The translations under genes were made by a program, and so were the position numbers. Positions 34,601-43,000 of a DNA stretch of 64,000 nucleotides are shown here, one piece after another; the first letter of the stretch is position 1; each line of letters begins with the position of its first letter. Source of the DNA: Psococerastis gibbosa (taxonomy: Eukaryota; Arthropoda; Insecta; Psocodea; Psocidae); contig OZ020489.1 of the NCBI GenBank assembly GCA_963971405.1, positions 35,001,047-35,065,046 on the forward strand, given 5' to 3'. The notes under the pieces are model-generated. The model saw only the letters and a program-made list of their open reading frames with translations. It had not been told where the DNA came from and made no database searches.

Positions 34601-34704
34601 CTGTTGAAATCGTCGAAGTGTCAGACCATCATCTCAGGCCGGCTGTTGAGGGTGCACAGTTGAGTTATGAGGTGAAAAATAGTGAAATCAATGTACCGGA
34701 ATAG
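22574..34704 (+). CDS. NBL1: DAN-domain secreted BMP-antagonist-like protein (NBL1-like), six coding exons
   Basis: Coding exons: 22574-22669, 26808-27032, 29285-29417, 29922-30052, 30385-30603, 34246-34704. All introns are GT-AG and phases agree, giving about 420 residues. Order: signal peptide (MQKLLWGLLLVLYGG), then a cystine knot beginning WCKTTEIKQVVAYPGC, then VCVGACFSYSIPKTFP, YCDSCQPSSYTW, KLTC and NCTCSSC. This cysteine pattern and the CFSYSxPxTFP signature fit NBL1/DAN better than gremlin or bursicon. Family members are secreted and bind BMP ligands. The vertebrate protein is about 180 residues; here an acidic tail of roughly 260 residues follows and contains a His cluster near residue 370, comparable in kind to the His/Pro repeats late in vertebrate NBL1. 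A splice acceptor (TTTCAG) just before the ATG suggests a non-coding exon upstream. Function is inferred from the family. Confidence 0.88.
22733..22893. mobile_element. hAT-type MITE in intron 1
   Basis: The ends CAAGGCCGTATCCAG and CTGGCTACGGCCCTG are inverted with few mismatches. Flanks ACCGTAGC (22725-22732) and ACTGTAGC (22894-22901) are an 8-bp duplication with one difference. G and C runs lie just inside the ends. Confidence 0.8.
23173..23465 (+). pseudogene. 5'-truncated RTE-like LINE 3' end
   Basis: The product WFGHVRRMDENRSTRRLAEA, then RRPIGRLRTTLEENIEQLAG and a stop at 23368-23370, is the classic C-terminus after the RT of RTE-like LINEs. It ends in a GAAGAA-rich tail at about 23413-23463. 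RT and endonuclease are missing. It lies in intron 1 of the DAN gene. Confidence 0.75.
23617..23782. mobile_element. short MITE of the N group, copy 3
   Basis: AAGGCGGGTATCCCATATAC at left has its inverse (GTATACGGAATACCCGCCT) at right. Inner arms are ACGTCAATCGTCAATGAAAA and its inverse. The loop contains TTTTAGCAGACATTAAAGAC, related to the family core. Confidence 0.75.
23977..24120. mobile_element. short MITE of the N group, copy 4
   Basis: AGGCGGGGTTTCCACATAAG at left, AGTGGAAACCCCGCCT at right, with inner arms GTCAATGGTCAATGGTAAA and its inverse. The loop carries GACGTGGTAGCAGACATT, identical to the larger N copies. Confidence 0.8.
24165..24278 (+). pseudogene. RTE-like LINE 3' tip
   Basis: The product TTRDAWKSVVTQAQAHQEL and a stop, then a GAAGAAGAAG tail. 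This is the last 25 or so codons of an RTE-like ORF. Confidence 0.5.
24585..25820. repeat. 250-bp tandem array, four units, split by a solo LTR
   Basis: CTACTTCCCGTTTTGTCAG ends at 24780, 25030, 25531 and (diverged) 25779. After removing the 248-bp insertion the spacing is 250, 253 and 248 bp. Each unit also has AATATCGATATTGTC, AGCTAGTAATATAATGGTGA and AGGAGCCTCTGA. The array sits in intron 1 of the DAN gene. Open frames inside are short and not conserved. Confidence 0.85.
25031..25273. mobile_element. solo LTR (fossil)
   Basis: A 243-bp insertion in the tandem array starts TGTTATGTT and ends AACATTACA, near-perfect short inverted ends of TG...CA type. It is flanked by the direct repeat GTCAG (25026-25030 and 25274-25278). 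No internal coding region remains, as expected for a solo LTR left by recombination. The LTR family is not identified. Confidence 0.75.
25821..26807. other. remainder of DAN-gene intron 1
   Basis: AT-rich intron with a TA-rich low-complexity tract at about 26155-26235. No element ends or coding frame are recognised. Confidence 0.4.
26808..27032 (+). CDS. NBL1: NBL1-like exon 2: first two thirds of the cystine knot
   Basis: Acceptor ATTACAG, 75 codons in phase 0, donor GTAAAC. Encodes WCKTTEIKQVVAYPGC through CQPSSYTWRE, which includes six of the knot cysteines and the CFSYSIPKTFP signature of DAN. Confidence 0.92.
27091..27424. mobile_element. MITE with CAAGATTATACC-type ends in intron 2
   Basis: TAACAAGATTATACCTTAGT at 27101 is inverted at 27393-27414 (ACTAAGATATAATCTTGTTA). 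Near the right end is a second hairpin (AAAAACACAAAACATGACCG and its inverse, about 27331-27384). A C run is present. No ORF. Confidence 0.6.
27973..28657. mobile_element. hAT-type non-autonomous element in copy 1 of the duplication
   Basis: The ends CAGTGCCGGATTAACCC and GGGTTAATCCGGCACTG are perfect 17-bp inverted repeats. The target duplication GGGGATAG / GTGGATAG (27965-27972, 28658-28665) has one mismatch. The paralogous empty site reads GCGGATAG at 28861-28868. 685 bp with G runs and no transposase. Confidence 0.9.
28782..28847 (+). pseudogene. truncated duplicate of DAN exon 3 (pseudoexon or alternative terminal exon)
   Basis: After an AG (28780-28781) the frame reads VKLTCEYASGKDQGSSVELT, then N and TAA. 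It matches the start of true exon 3 (VKLTCQSASGKDEDSSVELT) with the cysteine kept and phase 0 as in the real exon. Homology stops at the duplication junction, which supplies the stop. If spliced in, it would truncate the knot before its last cysteines. More likely a silent remnant. Confidence 0.75.
28881..29177. mobile_element. hAT-type MITE in copy 2 of the duplication
   Basis: The ends CAAGGGCGACGCCAG and CTGGCGTCGCCCTTG are perfect inverted repeats. Flanks TATATAGT (28873-28880) and TCTATAGT (29178-29185) are an 8-bp duplication with one mismatch. Copy 1 (28665-28680) shows the uninterrupted site CCTATAGT. C run near the right end. Confidence 0.88.
29285..29417 (+). CDS. NBL1: NBL1-like exon 3: end of the cystine knot
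   Basis: Acceptor GTTACAG, donor GTATGT; enters in phase 0, leaves in phase 1. Encodes VKLTCQSASGKDEDSSVELT through VQVITNCTCSSCHQELEKK, supplying the closing cysteines of the knot. Confidence 0.9.
29547..29803. mobile_element. MITE with ACACAACTC inner arms, copy 2, in intron 3
   Basis: TTCAGCTGCTTCGGATGAAA then GACACAACTC at left, and the inverse at right (GAGTTGTGTCC, TTCCGAAGCAGCGAA). Same family as 18473-18683. Confidence 0.65.
29922..30052 (+). CDS. NBL1: NBL1-like exon 4: acidic linker
   Basis: Acceptor TTCTAG, phase 1 in, phase 0 out, donor GTATAA. Encodes an acidic, Ser-rich stretch (ETDVPDLMSVMLHSKILPL, then DDIEQSDGEAEEST). Its first 18 bases repeat those of exon 3 with two differences but are read in another frame. 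Confidence 0.85.
30385..30603 (+). CDS. NBL1: NBL1-like exon 5: charged tail
   Basis: Acceptor TTTTCAG, 73 codons in phase 0, donor GTAAGT. Lys/Glu/Asn-rich (DVDEKKNKEEEIINTKDDN), then KDSVFVRNLSRLLENQHN. No known domain; probably disordered with a short helix at the end. Confidence 0.85.
31040..31270. mobile_element. hAT-type MITE with AGGTTGCC ends in intron 5
   Basis: TAAGGTTGCCAGAT at left and ATCCGGCAACCCT at right are inverted. Flanks AATCGCCA (31032-31039) and AATTGCCA (31271-31278) are an 8-bp duplication with one mismatch. The interior repeats CCCGACAAAA-type segments; no transposase. Confidence 0.75.
31615..32660 (-). pseudogene. LINE ORF1 remnant with zinc knuckles
   Basis: Minus-strand order: an N-terminal segment (EEKELLAELARFNVIEVKRL, VTDCPPIFLLVF), CCHC knuckles (YGHTQMRC, CPRCPETHDGVNHDEKTC, CVACNGDHDVRSNQCP) and a downstream charged region ending EGDEEY. 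This is the ORF1/Gag-like protein of jockey-type LINEs. The frame is interrupted several times. Antisense in intron 5 of the DAN gene; no RT part is attached. Confidence 0.7.
33393..33623. mobile_element. foldback MITE abutting the TTAA element
   Basis: CATTAGAAGAAATTTTTCTC then GGCATTTTGAT at left is inverted at right (ATCAAAATGCTGAGAAATAT, CCTTCTAATG). Inner arms around GGTTGGCCACAATTCTCAGA also pair. A half copy seems present near 21035-21120 (TTTCTGAGCGTTTTGAT). Confidence 0.65.
33626..34012. mobile_element. TTAA-flanked foldback element T, copy 1
   Basis: GAGTGTACAGCC at left, GGCTGTACACCC at right, with TTAA directly outside both (33622-33625, 34013-34016). Arms of about 180 bp are nearly complementary, each holding GATTTGGCTCATCAAAGTTG and GTAGAAGACTACTT. 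TTAA duplications point to the piggyBac superfamily. 387 bp, no transposase. In intron 5, 230 bp before the last exon. Confidence 0.85.
34246..34704 (+). CDS. NBL1: NBL1-like exon 6: C-terminal acidic, His-rich tail and stop
   Basis: Acceptor TTTCAG, phase 0, 152 codons then TAG. Acidic with a cluster KKHHHHHHHRTHQH near the middle, ending NSEINVPE. The His run resembles in kind the His/Pro repeat near the end of vertebrate NBL1; homology of the tails is not shown. Confidence 0.85.
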   Translation: MPSLLQNQFKIHDDEEYPDQLAVESRKEFNGESSAAILSVPQLIFYKSLNATQDNNGEHSAEAESKPDVAEKVTERITAVDHNGSKDQSNWTAEEEPKKHHHHHHHRTHQHLLKEHKGAVEIVEVSDHHLRPAVEGAQLSYEVKNSEINVPE

Positions 34705-34842
34705 ACTAATGAAAATGTAGAAAATGATGCTGTTGTTTTGTGGAAGGAAATTCAAAAATTAAGTTGATAATTTTATTCAAAGCGCGGCCTAAATATTAAA
34801 TAGGACTATCATACTAAATCAGAAATATGACACATATACAAA

Positions 34843-34848
34843 AATAAA
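34843..34848 (+). promoter_or_regulatory. candidate polyadenylation signal of the DAN gene
   Basis: AATAAA 139 bp after the stop codon, in an A-rich context. Confidence 0.5.
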
Positions 34849-37800
34849 ATAAAAAATCATTTAAAGCTCCCCATTACTTTATTGTTCACATTATAAACTC
34901 AATCGCCAATAACTAAGACTAATGTCTGATTCGACAAACTGCCCTCTAAACTCCCAACCTGCCCCACAACTTATATCGAGGTCAATCCGTGTTTTATGTT
35001 TATAATTAAATAAATAAATGCTTATGGTTTGTTCAAGGTCGGTTAAGTGTTGGAGGGAAATTGATTGAGGCCGATTTATTTAGTGAACATTGTTGGCGAA
35101 TTAGGTGAACATAATTATGGTGAGCTATATGGAGTACCTACTTTATTAGACGTATTGTATAATCCGTCCAAAGCATTAGCGGTTGTCATCAATTTTACTT
35201 AAAAATTGGTGTCAAAGATTCCAACGATTTGGGATAGCGGAAAGTGCTAACTGAATAGTCGAAGCGAGAGTGCGTAGTAGAATAGGAATTCTATTATAAA
35301 TCCACGTTGAAAGTAGGCCCTCCAACTATTTTCCTTCCGCAAATCAATCAGCATTACATTTGTGACCATTAAAGGCTTTATTTATTGTAACGAAGGAGGC
35401 TATTATGTTGGACTTATAACATTAATTTTATTATAAAAATTTATGCTAAAATCAAATGATGTTTAATTTTTTTTTTTTTGTAAAGCTGCTGGCTTGTAGC
35501 TAACTGCTAGAAAAAGCCTATGCTACACGACACTCCATAAATAGTTTAGCCCCGTGGGCTGTCATAGGCCTGGTCCTCCATAAGGAATACAGGAGGGTGC
35601 CGCCGTCTAAGAGCGCTTAAAAAGTCTCGGTAAGGTTAACTGCCCGGCACCGCCATGCATTCGTAGATAGCGGTGCCGTCCCGTATTCCTAACGGATACT
35701 CTTCACGTGATGGTGGTACAGGCCCTTAATTGGGATATTTTAGTCAGCAACATGTCCGCCATGTGTTTCTTACCAGCAGATGAAGGTAAGGTGCCAATTA
35801 GGGTTGGGTTAACCTTGTTTTTTTTTCTCCATTATATCAGACTTTTAATTCCCATTGACTATACATGCAGGGGCTATAATAAAAACGTCCTGCAGCGAAT
35901 AGAAACCGAGTTGCTGCTGACGGTTAAGAAACGGAAACTAACATACTTCGGTCATGCGATTAGGAACGAAACGTATCCCCTTCTGCGTGCAATAATCCAA
36001 GGGACAATAGGACAGAGGACTCCCAGTTGAAAAACCTGAGGCAATAGTTTGGCAAGAGCACGACTTTCCTTTTCAGAGCAGCCAAGGCCGAAATTACCAT
36101 GATGATCGCCAATCTTCGATAGAAGTGGCATTTAAATAAGAATAAAATTTTCATTATTTGTGAAGCAATAATATTTTCCATTGATGAACGCCAATTGCAT
36201 GGCCGGGGCATAAAAATTGATATGGCGTAGGTTATAACATTTACAAACATTTATATTATTCTATCCTACATTCACATTTCAAAAATTAAGTTTAAAAATA
36301 GCAGGTGACAAATACAATACAAAAATAATAAGTAGGTAATATTGTAAGTACTTGCACTAAGTCCGTCTTACTGTTTTAACAATGATTAACGTACAATATA
36401 AAACCAAGCAGGAATCAATACTATTCGGCACCAGCTTGACTACAAAATGATCAGATTCCAATAATATAATGTACGAATGGAATTCCTCATGGAAATCTAG
36501 GTGGATATCTTTACAAAATAAATTTAGCATTAATAATGATGGCCCAGAAAGTCCGTTTGGCCTCTATCAAAATTTTATCAAAATATCGTGGAGAAATTGA
36601 TAAGATTTTTATTGAAACAACCATAAAGATATTCACGCGCGGAAAGTTGGAAAAATGTAAAGCAGAAAGTGAAAAATAAAAAAATACACTGCCATGGCCA
36701 ACGCAGTATGCATTACAAAATGAACGCGCCTAAAATTCTGTGTTACTAGTTTATTACGTCGATTACATTAAAAACAAACCCATTAGAATGATCTTTTCAA
36801 CACTTTATACCAAATTCAAGCTTTTACAGTAAATTTGCATTTTTTTTCTTTAAAGATTATTTCTCAAAAAACACACGATAAAGTGCAATTATGCAAATAT
36901 GCAATTAGCCTACGTCTGGAGAAAGTCTTCATTCTAAGATATTTGTAGCTGTGGATCGAGAAATTGATAAATTTCGCAAAAAATCACCGACCTTTTGGTT
37001 AAAAGAAATTTGGAACAATCTACCTTAAGCTTTTTTGTACTAACTTCAAAGAAGAAGTACTGGGGGTGCTTAATTTGTTGCACCAATAAGATACTATATT
37101 GTGCTCTGCAATAGTCCCATTGACAATAAGATATCGAAGATATTGCTAAGTACACCGAACATTTAATAGCAAAGACATGATGATAAACAATATGATTCAT
37201 TCTATACTACGGTACCTTTATAGTATGTTTACAGCACATTAAGCAAAATTAAAAAGGTTGCATGTCACAAAGCAGTAAAAAGCCAAATATTATATACCAA
37301 TTTCCTATTTATGGTTTAATTTTTGGATGCAATTTACAACTACTTCATAAATAAAATATGGTAAGAGTAAATTTAAAATAAGGAGCTTACTCTGCGTTCG
37401 AAATAAAACCATAAACTTATGTTAAAATATGTAAATTAAAACATTATTTGGCAATAAGTGAAAATCTTCGACTAGATATAATACTATTATATTATATGAA
37501 TAGTATTATATGGTCTAAGGTGAAAATGGTCGGCCCATAACAATTCTTAAATTAACCACTGGGATAATAACTTAAGATAAAAAGCAAAACAGTTGATAAA
37601 TAGCAACAGAACACCGAACAGTCATTAGGAATGAATATTATTACGCTAACGATGCTAGGTTAACAAATACTAGTGATCCCGGATTTCTTCTCGGAATTTT
37701 ATGTTAAAGCTACAAGTACATGAAAAATATGCAAAAGCTGAAGGCATGTTTTCGGCTTTATTATTTGGTTTAAGGGAAAATATTCAAAATTAGTTGCTCA

Positions 37801-38296
37801 GCTCTGAGCCCACGCAGTATGTAGACAACCAAAACTTAAAAACAAAAAAATTAAAATTAAACTTTAAACGAAAATTAATTTCATTAATGTTTTTTGTATA
37901 TTTTATCGGAACAAAATGCAAAAAAAATTATTTTTCCTTATTTGTCTGTTGTTGAAGTCAAATCAAATTGATGGCAACGCTAAGAAACTTTGTTCCTAGT
38001 TTAAGTCAAAATTTAGTAAACGATCATTCAATATTTTCCCTTAAAGCTGTATTTATAAGAACACGATAAAAATATGTGATGTTTATAACAAAGCAGTTTC
38101 TTCGTGTAATCCGTTCTTACGATGCTTTGGTCACTAAACCCTTTTTATTGCATTCTTATTCATACAGCGGGTTTTTAATTAATTTTTTTTTAAAAAGCAC
38201 AGAGTAACTCACACGTCTGCCTACCTATCTAACACTTAATATAAACAATAGTTTCCAATTATTGATTCGTGAGATATGGGAACTGCATTCGTAGTG
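34849..38296. other. convergent intergenic region
   Basis: AT-rich DNA between the 3' ends of the two host genes. Apart from a LINE fragment at 35880-36110 no element or gene is recognised. The stretch 36250-38280 has only short unconserved frames. Confidence 0.5.
35880..36110 (+). pseudogene. RTE-like LINE C-terminal fragment
   Basis: The product has RIETELLLTVKKRKLTYF, GHAIRNETYPLLRAIIQG, then, after a frame break, FLFRAAKAEITMMIANLR. Same family as the minus-strand piece at 1816-2075. A further scrap lies near 42095-42160. Confidence 0.6.
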
Positions 38297-38881
38297 GAGA
38301 ACTTACGTATAGACATCCAACACGGCGAGCTTCTGAACAATGCCTCACTGTGATTAGTGGGGCGCAATTGCAAATGCCTGCCATACTTACTTTATCGGAA
38401 GAAGCGCACTTCATCACTTTTGATTCCATTTCATAACAAAATACAAGTTTATTACGTTGTTTCCTTGAATTGCAATAAATCAGATTCTACAAGGAAAGTA
38501 AGACAATAAATTATCAACTGACTTCGCCTATCATTTGGGTGTAGATTATCATCTATAAAGTTGTTACACATTAAACAAATATTTCTATATTATATATATA
38601 TATATATATCCTAACCCTTCTATATAGAACTCCACCTAAGGCTACCAAACAACAACTTTAGTTGATAATCTGCACCCAAATGACAGGCGAAGTCCTTGCA
38701 AAATCTAATTTGTTATCATTCAAAGAAACAACGAAATAAACTTGTATTTCTTTGCAAAATATATTAAAAAATGACGACGTGCAGTTTTTCCCATACAATA
38801 AGTATGGCAGCCATTAGCAATTGCGCCCCACCAATCAGACCGAGGCCCGCCATGTTGGATCCTATGCGAAAGTTGTCCATA
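38297..38881. repeat. large imperfect foldback in the 3' flank of the P5B ATPase
   Basis: The left arm (about 38298-38564) and right arm (about 38651-38881) are inverted copies. Examples are GTGGGGCGCAATTGC with GCAATTGCGCCCCAC, and CAAGTTTATTACGTTGTTTC with GAAACAACGAAATAAACTTG. The loop holds a (TA)n tract at 38592-38610. The right arm ends 88 bp from the ATPase stop, so it probably lies in that gene's 3' UTR. On the minus strand the far arm has an AATAAA (38453-38448). No target duplication was found. Confidence 0.8.
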
Positions 38882-38968
38882 CAGCCTTGCCGGAATATGG
38901 CCCAGGGTGAACGGTTGAGTCTGTACGGAGTCAGTCACGTGACTACACCGTCCATACGGAAGACAGTC

Positions 38969-40047
38969 TCAAGAAGGCAAGTTGACCACGGCGTCGCTAC
39001 CAGCCACAATTTTATGTGTCTGCTCCAACAGTGAGCCAGGACACAGGGTCAATTTAGAAGGCACAGAACGAGTCTCTTGCTGCGTCCAACTCTTTGTCTT
39101 CTCTCTATCATCAGCCCCTGATAAAACGGGCCAAGAACAATCTGATTTCATCTTATTCTCAACACTCAAATACTTCTTTTTCGACTTATGCACGTTATGA
39201 AATTTGGTTCGCAGTGTTTTCGATATTAAAATGTCTACTATAAAATGCTCAATGAGGTATGCGGCTATGAAGTGCACGACAGGAAATACTAGTAGAAAGG
39301 AGCGGAACTCCATGCTGGGAGGTAGCTCAAGCTCGAATATTCGCCTTAAAAAGTCGGCTGGGTAAATTATAAGAAATGTTGTAAATGCGATAAGAACCAT
39401 CACGGAACCCATCAAACCATAGTTGGAGTAAAGCGGTTTCCTGTAGGGTTTCCCCTGTGAAAATATAACCGCCAAAATTATATACTGATACGCCGACACC
39501 GCAAATACTGAATAGTTTTCATAGCATGCTTTCTCCGAGCCTAAATCCGAAATATTTTTAATCTCATGAAACGGCACATACCACTCTTGCTCTTGAACGA
39601 CAAAAAATGCAACTGCTTGACCTATAATAATGAGTATCAGCTGCAAAAATAAACTTAACACCGGTGCTAACGACACTAAACTAGTAGGGGGCGGCCTAGG
39701 AGACAGTTCACCCTGATAACTAGCAGTCTTTCCGAAAAAGAAGGCTGTTGAAGTGATGATGAAGAGATCGATGAATAGGAACTCCAGATCGGAGAGATTT
39801 GTGTCGATGGAGTAGAGGATCATGACGGAGATGAACTGAGTCAGCGAGTACGCGGCCATGTACTTGAAGATGCCGAAGCTCGTGGACAACGCGGCACGAC
39901 CTTCTCGAATAACTGTCGGTACACAGGATATATTGGTCTGTCGCGATGTAAATGGCGAGGCTACCGAACTTTCAGCGTCGGATAAGGATATGCCTGTATG
40001 GGCTGCCTTTAGCGCACCGCAGTCGTTTGCTCCATCTCCACACATAG
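38969..40047 (-). CDS. ATP13A3: P5B ATPase last exon: hinge motif and C-terminal helices
   Basis: Acceptor TTTTTGCAG, phase 1. Begins (A)[13 protein letters not shown], then [20 protein letters not shown] and at least five hydrophobic helices, ending in a Lys/Ser-rich cytosolic tail ([18 protein letters not shown]) and TGA at 38971-38969. Confidence 0.92.
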
Positions 40048-43000
40048 CTGCAAAAAGAGAAAAGTACAGTGCAGTGCTCTACCACCTTGCCACCGAAGCC
40101 GATTATTATTATACATTGCTCATTTTTCCGTGTCATCTTTTTCTCTAACACCTCTGGGTCATCCAGATATATTTATATTTAATTTACTACGCAAACTATT
40201 AAAAATTTAGTCCATCCAAGTTGTCGAGGACTATTTCCTACATGGAAAATTATTAGAACAGGATATTCATGAAAGAATCGACTTACCAACATAGTAACCA
40301 AGTGACTGCAATTCCAACACAAGATCTTGCTTCTGGTCAGGTGACATTCGAGCAAACACTGCTCCTCTGGTAACAATCCGAGATACCAATTCAGGGTAAT
40401 TCCTCCGAAGCAGTTCCCAGCTACTGCCAGAAACGGCAAAAACATAGTCATTGATCCCCTTTGGCTGATGCGTAGGAGAAGATTCAAGGTCAGATATGCT
40501 GCCAGCCTCCAGAGTGTCGAGACTCGCGACACTAATGCTGTTGGTGGCCTGTGATATGTCGCCATTAGTGGTCGATACAGAGATATGGATCGGTGAAGAA
40601 TGGTTTGAGAAGGACAGCGTGGGCCCGGAGCCTGTGCTCGCAGATGCACAGTTGACGGTAACAACCCGTTTGCCAACAGGCACGATACCGCAATCTCTTG
40701 CTACACTCACAGCCGTTAGCATGTTGTCCCCTACAAAAATGGTAAGCAAAACATTAATTAATAACAAGGTGCACGGAGGCATATTAGTTAGCTTGCCGAT
40801 ACTTGTGCGAGTCTCTACACACCATCGATCCCGTAACTCAACAAAGGCATTAAGTAACCTACACAGGCGACTAAAGAGGTTATTGGGACAAATTCATTGA
40901 ATTATTTGTGTGTATATAAAGAGGAAAAAACGACAGTAAATTCAGGTTAGGCTATGTCGAATTTGCAGCACCAACACCTACGACCCAAAACTGAGTGAAT
41001 CTTATTTTCGCGACTGCACAAAGTTATTTAAGGCGCAAAACGACGCCATTTGCAAATCACCGACTTTTAACAGAATATGTAAAAACTTCTTAAGCATTAT
41101 TTTCTTAAAGGCCCAAAAGATTCGAACACCATTTGGTTCAATGACAAATTCTTCAGCAAGTCACCGAATAATCCGTGTGTACCGAGCATTAACAACTCAA
41201 AAGCTGCGCTGCTTACCTGTAACCATAATGGTCACAATTTTCGCTTTCTTCAATTCCTTAATTATGCCACGCGTTTCAGGTTTTAATTTATTCTCAAGCA
41301 CAATAAATCCCAGGAAGTCCAAAGCTTCTTCAACTTCATCCCGCTGAATCCGTTGTACTTTAGGATATGAGAGTTTGCCTAAACCCTTGTAGGCCATGGC
41401 AATGACACGGTAACCCTCCTCAGTGTATTCTTCCAAGACAGTGTTGTAATTGGGAGGCACAGTCTCGGGCTTGCAGAGGGAGAGAATCATTTCGGGAGAG
41501 CCTTTACAGTAGACAATAAATTCGTTGTCTTCCAAGGTCTTGGTAATGACGCTCATGCGCTGAAGGGATGAAGAGAACGGAAATTGCCGAACAATTCCAA
41601 TTTCCACAGACATCTGAAAATGAGAGTCAAACTTATAAAACTACACGTCAGTTAGGCACGGTTTCCACCGACCTGCAAGTGCAAAATACAAATACGGTGA
41701 CGTGGTAGCAGACATTCAAGACTTAGGCGGGGTTTCCGACGACCTCCCATTGCAGAATGCAAATGGCATTGACGGAAATTTGAATTTTTCTTTTTATAGA
41801 AATCTATTAAAATGTTTGTACTTAACATATCCCATGACGCCATTTTTTAATTTTAGTTTGTTTGTTTGTGATTTTACTCTATGATCATTGATCAATTTTA
41901 ACTATGGCATAAAGTAAAACAAACATTTCCGTCAATGTTATTTGAATTCTGCAATGCGAGGTCGTCGGAAACCCCGCCTAAGTCTTGAATGTCTGCTACC
42001 ACGTCACCGTATTTGTATTTTGCACTTGCACGTCGGTGGAAACCGCGTCTTTCTTTCAATAAAGGAATAAGTAAGCATTGTAGCTGATGCCTAGTTGCTG
42101 CTGAGGGAAACTAACATTCTTGGGTCATGTAATAAGGAACGAAAAGCCTTCTGCATATAATAATAATTGGAACTTGGCACGTCAATATTAATAGTTTAAT
42201 TCCCAAAATAAATTCAGTTACATAAGTGTATACAACCCAACCACATTGCAGTTCGTCCACCCATGATTTATACGCTAAGTCCAACTTTGGATTTATTTAT
42301 TATCTAAACTAATAGAGGTATTGAAATAATGATAACTAGAATGTAATAGTGATAGATCGAATATAATTAGTCATTCATCAAATCATTTAAAACGAAACGC
42401 AGAAAAAAGTAACAGGCAAAATCGTGGACTCCTGCACCCACCTTGAAGTTCGTCCAATTCATTAGGAGGTGCTATCAATATTTTGTGGCATGTCCCCGGG
42501 CTTTAATAACATCATTTATTCTGCTAGGCATCGTATTGACAAGGGCTGCACATTCTTGTGGTGTTATGGTTTCCCAGACTTCTTTACTGACCCTCTTCAA
42601 CACTTCTTCCGTGTCCGGCCTTTTCCTCTGTACCCTCTTCTTCATTGCACCCCAAACATTTTCAAAAGGTGACACATCAGGACTGCTTGCTGTCCAAGTT
42701 AAAACGGGAATACCTTCCTCATCGAACTGTGCCCTAGCGGCCTTGGTAGTGTGACATGTCACCCCGTCCTGTTGAAATAGCTGGCCCCCATTTGGGAACA
42801 AAGGACGCAAAGATGGAAGTAGGTCATTTTTCAAGATGTCAATGTACTTTGGGCTATTTACAGTTCCACCCACAAAATTTGGAGATCCAACCCCGGCTGC
42901 ACTCATGCACCTCCACAACATGACGTTGATAGGAAACTTATCCATTTGCTTCACACACTCTTGCAAATACGCTTCACCCTTTTTTCTGACGACTCCCTCT

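Noticed and set aside
38720-39200. Plus-strand frames opposite the ATPase last exon
   Set aside because: Shadows of the coding exon and of the foldback; no independent support.
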